A stretch of 64,000 bases of DNA from assembly GCA_039707465.1 (NCBI GenBank), contig CM077645.1, forward strand, positions 165,162,003-165,226,002. Direction: 5' to 3'. Of this stretch, positions 45,816 through 54,245 are shown piece after piece. Position 1 is the first letter of the stretch; every line of letters starts with the position of its first letter. The stretch is from Rhabdophis nuchalis. Lineage: Eukaryota; Chordata; Lepidosauria; Squamata; Natricidae. The translations under genes were made by a program, and so were the position numbers. Under the pieces are notes generated by a model. That model had not been told where the DNA came from and searched no databases. It worked only from the letters and a program-made list of their open reading frames with translations.

Positions 45816-47072
45816 TCAGTCCTGCGACACCGCCTGGGGGACAGCCCCCAGCAGCACCCGACGGCCAAACTCCGCCTCAGCAGCTGCAAATTTGTCCAGC
45901 TTGTAGTGGCGCACGAATGGAGAAGGAGATGACCAAGCAGCTGCCTTGCAGATCTCCTCCAGGGATGCCTGCCGAGCCCAGGCCGAAGTCGTAGACGCGC
46001 TACGTGTCGAGTGAGCTGTTATTCCTCGAGGGGCGACCTCGTCAGTCACGCCGTAAGCCTTTTCGACGCAGAGACGCACCCAGCGCCCGATCGAAGCCAC
46101 CGAGACCTTCTTCCCCAAGGATCCTGGTGAGAAGGAGATAAAAAGGGACTCCGTCCTGCGGATGGGGGCCGTGCGCGCAATGTAAACCTGCAGCGCCCGT
46201 CGCACATCTAGTAAGTGCCATTGTCCCCCCGGAGCCGGATCCTGGTCCCCCTGGAACGCCGGGAGAACCACCTCCTGCGCGCGGTGGAACCAGGTCCCCA
46301 CCTTCAGGATGAAAGAAGGATCCAGCCGTAGGACCACCCTGTCCTCGTCGAACCGGCAGAGGTCCTCCCTGACGGACAGTGCATTCAGCTCCGAGATACG
46401 CCTGACCGAGGTGATGGCCACCAGGAAGACCACCTTTAGGGTGAGAAGTTGCCAGGGCACCTCCTCCAATGGTTCGAAGGGCGCCAGGGTGAGTGCGCTC
46501 AAGACCTTGGCCAGATCCCATGTGGGGTATCTGTGCACGGGGGGCGGTCTCAAGTTCGTCGCCCCCCTGAGGAAGCGCCGAACCGTCGGATGCTGTGCTA
46601 AGGAGGCACCACTACCCCAAGTGAGCACCGACCCAATGGCCGCTACCTGTCTCTTGATCGTATTGGGAGACAAGCCCCTCTCCAGCCCATCCTGGAGGAA
46701 GTCCAGCACATGCGGAATCGTGGCCTCCTGGGGAGACAATCGATGCCCCGCGCACCATCTGCAAAACACGGCCCAGGTGGCATCGTAGATCCGCGTTGTG
46801 GACGCCCGTCTGGAAGCCTGGATCGTCCCGATGACCCTGTCCGAGAAGCGGCCACTCCTCAGAGCGAGCCGCTCAACCTCCAGACGGCTAGCTGGAGCCA
46901 CCCGGCCTCCGGATGCTCCAGGGCCCCCTGGACCAGGATCAACCTGTCCGCCGGTATCCGCCAGGGGTCCCTCAAGGACAACGTCCGCAGGTCCGCGAAC
47001 CACGGGCGTCTCGGCCAGTACGGAGCCACCAGAATGACCTCCGCCCTCAGCTGGATCACCCGCCGGATCAAC
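45816..47072 (-). CDS. DIRS tyrosine recombinase (YR)
   Basis: Tyrosine recombinase that would insert the circular DNA intermediate by strand exchange, replacing an integrase. Numbering from position 47003 gives 395 residues. An N-terminal SAM-like core-binding part (TTRIYDATWAVFCRWC, about 69-84) is followed by the catalytic domain. It shows box A Arg in ITSVRRISEL (R201/R202), H331 and R334 in the HSTR motif, W357 and the nucleophile Y367 in FVRHYKLDKF. The frame is open from 47072, just below a TAG at 47073-47075, and overlaps the upstream RT frame by about 214 nt in the -1 register. It contains no ATG at all; the first in-frame near-cognate codon past the overlap start is a GTG at 47003. 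Translation by frameshifting from the RT frame, or by non-AUG initiation, must be invoked. No convincing slippery site was found. Confidence 0.93.
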   Translation of the reverse strand, partial: VDPAGDPAEGGGHSGGSVLAETPVVRGPADVVLEGPLADTGGQVDPGPGGPGASGGRVAPASRLEVERLALRSGRFSDRVIGTIQASRRASTTRIYDATWAVFCRWCAGHRLSPQEATIPHVLDFLQDGLERGLSPNTIKRQVAAIGSVLTWGSGASLAQHPTVRRFLRGATNLRPPPVHRYPTWDLAKVLSALTLAPFEPLEEVPWQLLTLKVVFLVAITSVRRISELNALSVREDLCRFDEDRVVLRLDPSFILKVGTWFHRAQEVVLPAFQGDQDPAPGGQWHLLDVRRALQVYIARTAPIRRTESLFISFSPGSLGKKVSVASIGRWVRLCVEKAYGVTDEVAPRGITAHSTRSASTTSAWARQASLEEICKAAAWSSPSPFVRHYKLDKFAAAEAEFGRRVLLGAVPQAVSQD

Positions 47073-48859
47073 CTAGAAATAAGAGGGGTAGGTGGAAAAG
47101 CATACATAAGGCCCTGGGGCCACGGCGTGCGAAGGGCATCAACCCCTTCCGCCCCCATCGCGGGGAACCTGGAAAAAAACCTCGGCAGCTGGGCATTCTC
47201 CGGGGAAGCGAATAGGTCGACCAGGGGTCTACCGAACCTCCGACAGGCTTCCTGAAAAATAGAAGGGTGTAAGCTCCATTCCGTTTGGTCCACATCCACC
47301 CTGCTAAGCATGTCCGCCCAGGTGTTATCCACCCCGGAAATGTGGTCAGCGACCACTGACAGCAGATTGAGTTCTGCCCAAGCCCCCAGCCTGTCTGCTT
47401 CCGCCATGAGGTCCCTTGATCTCGTTCCGCCCTGACGGTTGACGTGAGCCTTGGCCGTGATGTTGTCCGTCAGCACCAGGACATGACGCCCTGCAAGAGA
47501 CCCGGCAAAGGACAGTAGCCCCAGTCTGATGGCCCTCAGTTCTAACAAGTTGATGGGGAGTGCCGCCTCCTCCAGAGACCACCTGCCTTGGGCCGCCCTG
47601 TCCCCCATATGGGCGCCCCAGCCCTGGAGGCTAGCATCCGTGGTGACCGTGATCCTGTCCGCCACCCTGAAGTGACAGCCTCGCCGAATTGCCTCAGATC
47701 TCCACCACCCCAAGGACGCCCTCACCCCCTGGGGCACGGCAACCCGAAGATGGGAGTGGGCTACGCGTCTCTTCTGGAATGGAAGCAGGAACCACTGGAG
47801 GTCCCTGGAGTGGAGCCTGGCCCAAGGCACGATGGAGATAGCGGAAACCATCATGCCCAGCAGCCTGGACCGGGAGGCCAGGGACGGTCTACGGTCGGAC
47901 AGGACCAACCCTACCGCCTGGTCGATGTTGGTGACACGCTCCTCGGAGAGGAATACCTGCCCCTCCACGGAGTCGATCCAGGCCCCTAAGTGCAGTAACC
48001 TAGTGGAGGGGACGAACTGGCTCTTGGCCACGTTAATCGAGAACCCATGGGACTCCAGGACCCTGATAGTGGTGGCCAGATCCTCAAGGGCCCCCTCGTG
48101 AGAGGATGATTGAAGTAAGACATCATCTAGGTAAAACTGGGCCCTGATGGGGATCGAGTGTAGGAGCGCCGCCAGAGCCGCTAACAACTTAGTGAACACG
48201 CGGGGAGCGGACGAAAGGCCAAACGGAAGTGAAGTATATTGATAGTGAACAGATGCATAACAAAAACGTAAATATGGCTGGTAATCAACACAAACAGGCA
48301 CGTGTAAATACGCTTCGGTAAGATCAATAGAGGTGAGGAAGTCCCCACAACGTATACCTTCCAAAATGGTGAACAGAGAGTGCATTTTGAACCTCTTATA
48401 ACGCACATAAACATTCAAACTTTTTAAATCCAGAATCGCCCGCCACCCTCCGGACGGCTTGGGGATCACAAACAGCCGGGAGTAAAACCCCTGCCCGGCC
48501 TGGTCAGACGGGACGTGGCAAATGGCCCCAATCCCCAGGAGATGAGCTATAGCTTGCTCCATCAGGCCCCTAGATTCCGGGTTGCTGGGAATGGGGCAAG
48601 ACACAAAGGTCGGGGGTGGCAGAGCCTCAAAGTCCAGCGTCAGACCGTCCCTGACCGTGGACAAGACCCAGGCGTCCGATGTGGACCTCTCCCACTGTGA
48701 GGCGAACAGACGCAGTCGGCCCCCTATGGGGGGAGCCACCAGAGGGGAATTAGTTTCTGCGGTAGGGACGGCTACCGCCCCCTCGAAAGGGCCGATTGGA
48801 TCCCCCACCCCTCTGATGCCTATATTGCTGTTGCTGTTGCGCCCGCGGGCGCTGGCCAT
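46859..48859 (-). CDS. DIRS reverse transcriptase - RNase H - methyltransferase-like protein
   Basis: Makes the DNA copy of the element RNA. The first ATG in frame is at 48859 (gctATGg, favourable context), giving 666 residues; the frame is open a little further upstream without an ATG. RT motifs: VIPKPSGGWRAILDLKSLN (finger region), TSIDLTEAYLHVPV (motif A, D179), LPFGLSSAPRVF (motif B), FYLDDVLL (motif C, YLDD at 243-246). RNase H: VTTDASLQGWG (D408), NLLELRAI (E440), VLTDNITA (D465), NTWADMLSR (D516). A C-terminal segment with DLFASPENAQLPRF and FPPTPLI matches the DAM-methyltransferase-like domain of DIRS elements. It overlaps Gag by 110 nt upstream and the recombinase downstream. Confidence 0.95.
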   Translation of the reverse strand: MASARGRNSNSNIGIRGVGDPIGPFEGAVAVPTAETNSPLVAPPIGGRLRLFASQWERSTSDAWVLSTVRDGLTLDFEALPPPTFVSCPIPSNPESRGLMEQAIAHLLGIGAICHVPSDQAGQGFYSRLFVIPKPSGGWRAILDLKSLNVYVRYKRFKMHSLFTILEGIRCGDFLTSIDLTEAYLHVPVCVDYQPYLRFCYASVHYQYTSLPFGLSSAPRVFTKLLAALAALLHSIPIRAQFYLDDVLLQSSSHEGALEDLATTIRVLESHGFSINVAKSQFVPSTRLLHLGAWIDSVEGQVFLSEERVTNIDQAVGLVLSDRRPSLASRSRLLGMMVSAISIVPWARLHSRDLQWFLLPFQKRRVAHSHLRVAVPQGVRASLGWWRSEAIRRGCHFRVADRITVTTDASLQGWGAHMGDRAAQGRWSLEEAALPINLLELRAIRLGLLSFAGSLAGRHVLVLTDNITAKAHVNRQGGTRSRDLMAEADRLGAWAELNLLSVVADHISGVDNTWADMLSRVDVDQTEWSLHPSIFQEACRRFGRPLVDLFASPENAQLPRFFSRFPAMGAEGVDALRTPWPQGLMYAFPPTPLISRLIRRVIQLRAEVILVAPYWPRRPWFADLRTLSLRDPWRIPADRLILVQGALEHPEAGWLQLAVWRLSGSL

Positions 48860-50501
48860 AGCTCCCCTGGGGGCGAAACCCCTGGTATTGCGCCTCCGCG
48901 CGGAAACCACCCCCAAACGACTGGCCCCTGGGCTGCTGGCACCGGGGGTATGGGCCCGGCCTGCCCCCCCCCCGCCTGGGGTTGTTGGGCAAGGTCATCT
49001 TTTTGTCTTTACCCTCAACAAGGAGGGGCTTGAGGGCATCCCCAAACAGACTGCTCCCGGCGTAAGGTTCGGACGCCAGCTTCCATTTATGGCGGAGTTC
49101 AGTCTGCCATTGGCGCAGCCACAACAGGCGTCTGGAAGTAACTGAGGAGGCCAATGCTCGGGAGGCAAACCGGGCGGCACTCAGGGTGGCGTCGGCGGTG
49201 AATTGTACAGACGCCACAATTTTATTAAGATCCTGATGTTCCCTTGCGTCTGCCACCGGGATCCGCTCTGGGAGCTGCTGGAGCCAGGTGATGCTTGACC
49301 TGGTGAAGAATGAGGTCGCTGTCGAGGCCCTCACGGCCCACGCAGCCAACTGATGAGCCTTGCGAAGAACCTGCTCGGCCCACCTGTCCTCCGGCTTGAG
49401 AAGGTCCTCCTGGCCCCCGGGAAGGGTCGTGGCCGAATACAGCACCGCGATAGGGGTGTCGACCTGCGGCCATGCCAGGGCGTCCTCCAGGAGAGGCTCC
49501 ACGTTGAAGAAGCGGCGTTCCAGGTTGGTGGCACTCGGGCCCGCGCCCGGGGTCACCCAGGGGCGACGGATGGTGTCCACGAACATCAGGGGCGTGGGAA
49601 TGGCCTCGGTCTCCACCGTGGGCTCAGAGAACCAGGAGCGGGCGGTCTGGGCCGGCGCTGCCCCGGCCGGTTCTGGGTCAAAGCAGGTCGTGGCCTTGGC
49701 CTTCTCCAGGAGTGGCGTGAAAAGGGCCTGCGGGAAAAGGCCGGTGCTGACCGGCTTCTCGGGACCCTGGTCCTCATCTCCCGACAGATTGGTCTCACGG
49801 CAGTCCTCTTCATCGGAGATAGGGGAGGAGTCATCCTCCTGACCCACGGGGGAGAGGTATGGACCCTGGGCCGCCGTGTGGACAAGTGGAGCGGGCGCAG
49901 GCCCGGGAGTCAAAAGGTAGCCCTGAGATCTCTCCTGCATGCCCGCTGCTATCCCCTGGCGGATGGCCTCAGAAATAAGGTCCTGGATTGCAGAGGGGGC
50001 CGATGTTGGGGCCTGCCAGGGGGGAAGGGGTGGTGGCAGGGCTGAGGCCCAAGCCCCGTCCTGGCGAAGACCTGCGGCCGTGGGGGTGAAGGTGGCCTCG
50101 GCGGACCTGGAGGGATATCTTATCGCCCCTTGGCCCCAGACTGCTGAAGTGTCAATAGGCCGGACCGGGCTGAAAGGTCCCTGGGGCAGGTCCAAGCGAA
50201 GGGCCCCCCCCGGCGGAGTGGGGGTTGGCGTGGCCAAGGTCAGCTCCAGTTGAGGCCTGGGCACGGGGGGTGTATCCCCAGCGGAGGGCTGCAGGGGCAC
50301 CTGGGGCACCTGGGCCCTGGTCGATCCACCCTTGGAGGAGGAGGAGGCCGATGAAGACTCCTTGGGGCGAGACTTGGACCTAGACCTCGTTTGGGAACGG
50401 CCCTTATCCGCAGAGGGGGCAGGTGTGCTCACCGCTGGAGGCAGGCCTTGAGCCTGATCATTGCTGTCTCTGCTAGGCCCTGCACCAGACGTGTCTGCCA
50501 T
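48750..50501 (-). CDS. DIRS Gag-like protein
   Basis: Presumed nucleocapsid-like protein that packages element RNA; DIRS Gag proteins are poorly conserved, so the assignment rests on position and composition. The start is the ATG at 50501 (gccATGg, strong context), giving 583 residues. The open frame reaches back to 50594, but only through a TTG codon. The N-terminus has an Arg-Ser run (GRSQTRSRSKSRPK) and a long Pro-rich region. A folded middle part follows (about 320-500; TSFFTRSSITWLQQLPERI). The C-terminus (about 509-583) is Arg-Gly-rich with a five-Gln run (555-559), fit for RNA binding. There is no CCHC zinc knuckle. It ends inside the RT frame, which is offset by +1. Confidence 0.85.
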   Translation of the reverse strand: MADTSGAGPSRDSNDQAQGLPPAVSTPAPSADKGRSQTRSRSKSRPKESSSASSSSKGGSTRAQVPQVPLQPSAGDTPPVPRPQLELTLATPTPTPPGGALRLDLPQGPFSPVRPIDTSAVWGQGAIRYPSRSAEATFTPTAAGLRQDGAWASALPPPLPPWQAPTSAPSAIQDLISEAIRQGIAAGMQERSQGYLLTPGPAPAPLVHTAAQGPYLSPVGQEDDSSPISDEEDCRETNLSGDEDQGPEKPVSTGLFPQALFTPLLEKAKATTCFDPEPAGAAPAQTARSWFSEPTVETEAIPTPLMFVDTIRRPWVTPGAGPSATNLERRFFNVEPLLEDALAWPQVDTPIAVLYSATTLPGGQEDLLKPEDRWAEQVLRKAHQLAAWAVRASTATSFFTRSSITWLQQLPERIPVADAREHQDLNKIVASVQFTADATLSAARFASRALASSVTSRRLLWLRQWQTELRHKWKLASEPYAGSSLFGDALKPLLVEGKDKKMTLPNNPRRGGGRPGPYPRCQQPRGQSFGGGFRAEAQYQGFRPQGSYGQRPRAQQQQQYRHQRGGGSNRPFRGGGSRPYRRN

Positions 50502-51148
50502 GGCTCCCTGCACCGAAGTCGCAGACAAAATGGCGGCCGGGAGAAAAGCGCGCGAAGATTTGAGCCCCGGGGCAGAGAAAATGGCCGCCGCCAACTTCTG
50601 AAGGCCTCCTGAGCCAAAGGAGACCTCCCAGGCCTCACACAGCCTCTGCGGTGCCTCCCGACCGGTCGCGCGGCCTCTTCAGCCGATTCGGCCGCCTCCC
50701 AGCTGATCTTCCGCCGATCGGGCCGATAAGGGTCTCGGGAGCGATCGCGCTTGCGCGGCAGGCCGAAGCTAGCCGGGGAGCAGAGCGCGCGCCTGCCGCA
50801 GCAGGGACAAGGCCTCACAGCCAAGCTGCGCGTACGGCCCGCCTCCTAACAGCGCTAGACCTCACCCTCCGTGTTAAACAGCAGCAGCCACAGCGAGGAT
50901 CGCCAGGAACCCAGGTGGGAGAAGCTCAGGTAGGAGGCTAGTCAGAGGCCTTAAAGGCAGCCGTAGGCCGGGGCCGGTGGCTGAATAGGGACAGGGAGGC
51001 CTGAGCTCTGGGCTGCCACAGAAGGAGGGGGTCCCCTGTCTACTCACAGCGCTCAATGAATATTTCAATTTCCAATAGCCAAATTTAGAATACCAATAAT
51101 GAAATAGGAGTTGGACACCGAACAGTCCCAGAGCTGGAACTGAGTCGG
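50502..51148 (-). promoter_or_regulatory. GC-rich 5' leader of the DIRS element
   Basis: About 650 bp between the right inverted repeat and the Gag ATG. It is markedly GC- and CpG-rich (for example gcgcgcgcctgcc near 50786) against an AT-rich genome. The inner 51050-51148 is AT-richer. Any element promoter should be in or near the inverted repeat and this leader; no core motif can be fixed from sequence alone. Confidence 0.5.
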
Positions 51149-51274
51149 AAACTGGGTGTGGCTACTCCAAGGGGGGCTATATACCCTAGCTAATTAATTA
51201 GTAATCTGACTCAGTCCAATAAGAGCATGGATAGGTTTAACCCATACATGGATGCTATCTCCACCCTTATTGAG
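51149..51274 (-). repeat. right terminal inverted repeat of the DIRS element
   Basis: Complement of 45433-45557. The outer 34 nt (51241-51274) are copied exactly, as complement, in the internal complementary region. Host DNA resumes at 'aagccattttcac'. Shared A residues at both junctions mean the crossover base cannot be fixed. Confidence 0.93.
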
Positions 51275-53642
51275 AAGCCATTTTCACTGCTTTGCATTTC
51301 AGGATGTACCATCTGAGACCATCGTTGCCAGAGTGTTTTGGGCTCAGCAGTTCCGGTTTCATCAGCTGATGTAAGGGAGGGAAGCCAGACACTGAAACCT
51401 TTGTCTCCTTACAAGATAAACCAGAATGATTGTGCCACTCAGAGGTATCCTTTAATGTCCTCTACAACTCATGGGAAGTGGTGAACATAATAAATGTGGG
51501 ACCCAAGCATGCAATACATGGACATCAATGTGCTGGTCCTGTAAATATCTCCCAAATTCTATTAATACTCTTTTTGGTAACATCCCAAGGGTAGCCTCAA
51601 GTGAACCTGCTCCTGCATATGTCCCTGTAGGTTTTTTAATCATAGATTATTAAACTGCCTCATTCTGATGGTGTGTTGTCGTGATAAATCATTAGAGCAT
51701 GCTGCTGCTGGGATGAAATGTGGCATCAGTATGCCATTGAAATTGTCAGTCAGATAATGTATTATTAAGGCATACTGATGATACCTTCTGCAAAAGATGG
51801 TTCAGCCCAAGGAACAAAAGGCTTCAAAGCCGATTCAATGTAATTACAAGATAAGAGTCAGCCAGCACATGGCAGGCTACAAATGGCTTTCCTGGCTTCA
51901 CTAAATCACCGTAGAATCTTGATTTCTTATTTCTTACCTCACCCCACCCCCGCCTTCTCCCACTTGTCTGAGGTGGGGGGGCGGGGGAAAACAGGACTTG
52001 TTTCAGAAGCACTACGGTGCCAATGTGTAAATATTTTTTCCACATGAAAAGCAACTGTCAGCTTTTTATCATACCTCTACAGAAATTTCAATTATTAAAA
52101 TTAATTTTAACTACCATTTACATTAAACAATGGCAAAATTATCTCCTTTTCTTTCTTACCATTCAAATTACATTTTAGATCAATTTAGCTCTTACAGGGA
52201 CACTAAGGAATTCAGCTTTGCTGCAAATAGAGTTTAAGGCTGCAAGAGAAAACTTTGCAGTTCAATATTTCCTTTGATATGCAAGTCAAAAATATGAAAA
52301 AAAAAGAAAGAAATAAAGTTTCAGCATTAACTTTCCCCCCTCTACTTTTTAAGGTTTTGTAATTCTGTTTATTTAAGAGGATTTGACCTTAACATGAATA
52401 TGAAACAGCATCTATATGATGACCCTGACATTGCTTAACTTAATTTTCAAGCTAAGACTATGATATTTACCTAACCTTTTATGGTGAAATGATTTTTGAT
52501 TAACTAATTTAGATTGTGTGTTATTGTTTTCCAAACATAGAGCCAGTTTAAAATATTTGAATAAATATGCACTTTCAATTAAAATCTGAAATTTGTTTTT
52601 TTTTAAGTTGATTCTACCAGCAGTTTTACTTTCTACATCAACATTTTTGTTCTCTTGTACATTGAAATGATGGACAATGATGTGTAGTGGGAAGATAGTT
52701 ATGACTTTTGTGACTAATCAAAATTCTTACAGACACATAGTGGTGGCCCATGATTCTTGTTTTTACCACCTTTACCACTTTTTCTATGGACAACATATAA
52801 TAATATTTTTGTGGTTGGTATTGCCAATCAGTAATAGAGTCCCATAGTCTAATTTTCTTCTTTTTACTAAGTGCCACTGGCAAATCAAAAGAGTTGAATT
52901 TAATTGTTTCAGGAGAATATCTTACATGTGTATTTGATTTCAACCCAGCTAATCAGAATGCCTCTATTTGCCAAATGAGTAAAGGAGAAATTTTTGATAG
53001 GATAGTTATAACAATTTTGGAAAGATGGAATAAAATCAGAATTCTTTTCCATCTCAATGTTTTATCTGAGCTAGAGGAGGCTTTCTTTTTCTAGAAGATG
53101 GTTCCATCAATCTCAAATTCTTGACATGTGGGAAATCTCCTGGTTTCTCTATTGATTGCCAAAGATCTAAGAAAGAAGGAAAACATTAAGATCAAACACC
53201 ATTGTATTTTTTTCTTGTTAAGGGAACCTTAGGGCCTACAATTACATCTGCTATTGCTCAGAATAGGGCTTTCCTTTCATGTATGGTTGGATTTTATATC
53301 AGATTTTTATGGTTTTGTTTCTTAGGCACTGCATAAACTGTCCTCAGTGACTTGGTACATAGAAATCAAACCATTCTTCTGCTTCCTTTGTATGTTACAA
53401 ATCCTGTCTAATCCAGATGAACCAACTACTTGCCCTCTCAAGGATTAAGTAATTATTTTTGGCCAACTGTTCCAATATGCCATTTAAAGGCACATTTAAA
53501 TAGATTCTTATGGGACACTTTATCACTTTCCATCAACTGCCTGATGCTCTAACACAATTGGGTTGTTGGATTCTTCACTCCTGAGCCTAATCTATTTCTA
53601 GTTTTGCACTCCAGACTCCATCACTTATTTTTACAATTCCTT
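51275..53642. other. mostly unrecognised sequence
   Basis: Host flank of the DIRS element and AT-rich DNA beyond. The antisense frame 52638-52943 is the longest but has no domain I can defend; it may be an old retroelement piece. No exon recognised. Confidence 0.4.
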
Positions 53643-54245
53643 TATAGCTGGGCCATGGTAGCTTAGTGGATAAGATGCTGAGTCTTAGACCATTAAAGGT
53701 CTACAGTACAGCACTAAGATCTGAGTGCTGTGAGATAGAGTAAGCTACTGTCATTTGTCCCAGCTCCTGCCAACCTAGCAGTTCAAAAGCATGCAAATCA
53801 GTGGTGGGTTCCAGATCCTGTTGCAACCGGTATGGTGCAACAGAGCTGGACATCCACCACATTCATGTGCATAGTATGCGCACACCATGCACATGCATAC
53901 TTACCACCCACAATGCTCCACAACGCTCCAGCTGCTTGGCGGAATATTGCGCAGGTATTGTACGCTCCGTGCATGTGCGTGAAAGCCCTGATTGACTCAA
54001 ATACAGGTCAGAAGGGCAGGTGGGCCCTTTGGGACACCGCACCAGAACAGTACCTGGGGTTCCCAGCAGGCACAGGTACGCCCATTCGGGTATTGGTCGT
54101 ATCCCACCACTGATGCAAATGCAAGAAGATACCACATGTGGGAAGGTAACAGCATTCCATTTTCACCATATGGTCTGTGCTGTGGCATGAGGTCATGACG
54201 GTCACATGTTGTCCACATGTCTTTGGACAATGCTGTCTCTTTGGC
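53643..54245 (+). mobile_element. Sauria-type SINE carrying a hAT insertion
   Basis: Head 'ggtagcttagtggataagatg', body 'cagctcctgccaacctagc' and 'agttcaaaagcatgcaaat', then the hAT element 53799-54112, then 'gcaagaagataccacatgtg', 'gggaaggtaacagcattcc' and 'ggacaatgctgtctctttggc'. It shares the 'atgcaaatgcaagaagata' subfamily feature with 2185-2430. The SINE 3' tail is worn. Confidence 0.82.
53799..54112. mobile_element. hAT MITE (cagtggtggg family), 314 bp
   Basis: Ends 'cagtggtggg' and 'cccaccactg' are perfect inverted repeats, and the 8-bp duplication 'atgcaaat' is perfect (53791-53798, 54113-54120). This is the best-preserved member of its family here. It is inserted in a SINE. Small frames on both strands are not genes. 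Confidence 0.93.

Larger units (their letters stand above)
45400..51274 (-). mobile_element. complete DIRS-type tyrosine-recombinase retrotransposon
   Basis: A GC-rich 5875-bp element transcribed right to left. Order on its own strand: right inverted repeat (51274-51149), GC-rich leader, Gag (50501-48750), RT/RNase H/methyltransferase-like frame (48859-46859), tyrosine recombinase frame (47072-45816), internal complementary region (45775-45685) and left inverted repeat. This is the textbook DIRS arrangement: inverted rather than direct terminal repeats, a recombinase instead of a DDE integrase, and no target duplication. All three frames are uninterrupted and the catalytic residues are present. 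The internal region matches both termini exactly, so the copy is young. Replication in this group is thought to use a circular DNA intermediate inserted by the recombinase. Confidence 0.95.

Noticed and set aside
46920..46926. GGGCCCT heptamer on the minus strand in the RT/recombinase overlap as a -1 slippery site
   Set aside because: It is not in the required register relative to RT codons, which read CAG GGG GCC CTG there.
46309..50253. Several plus-strand open frames of 100-230 residues across the DIRS element
   Set aside because: GC-rich sequence leaves few stop codons antisense to real frames; the minus-strand products carry the catalytic motifs.
50502..50594. Gag extension upstream of 50501
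   Set aside because: The frame is open but its apparent start is TTG; the first ATG, in strong context, is at 50501.
52638..52943. Antisense open frame as a retroelement or host exon
   Set aside because: Some resemblance to retroelement polyprotein text is impressionistic; no motif could be defended.
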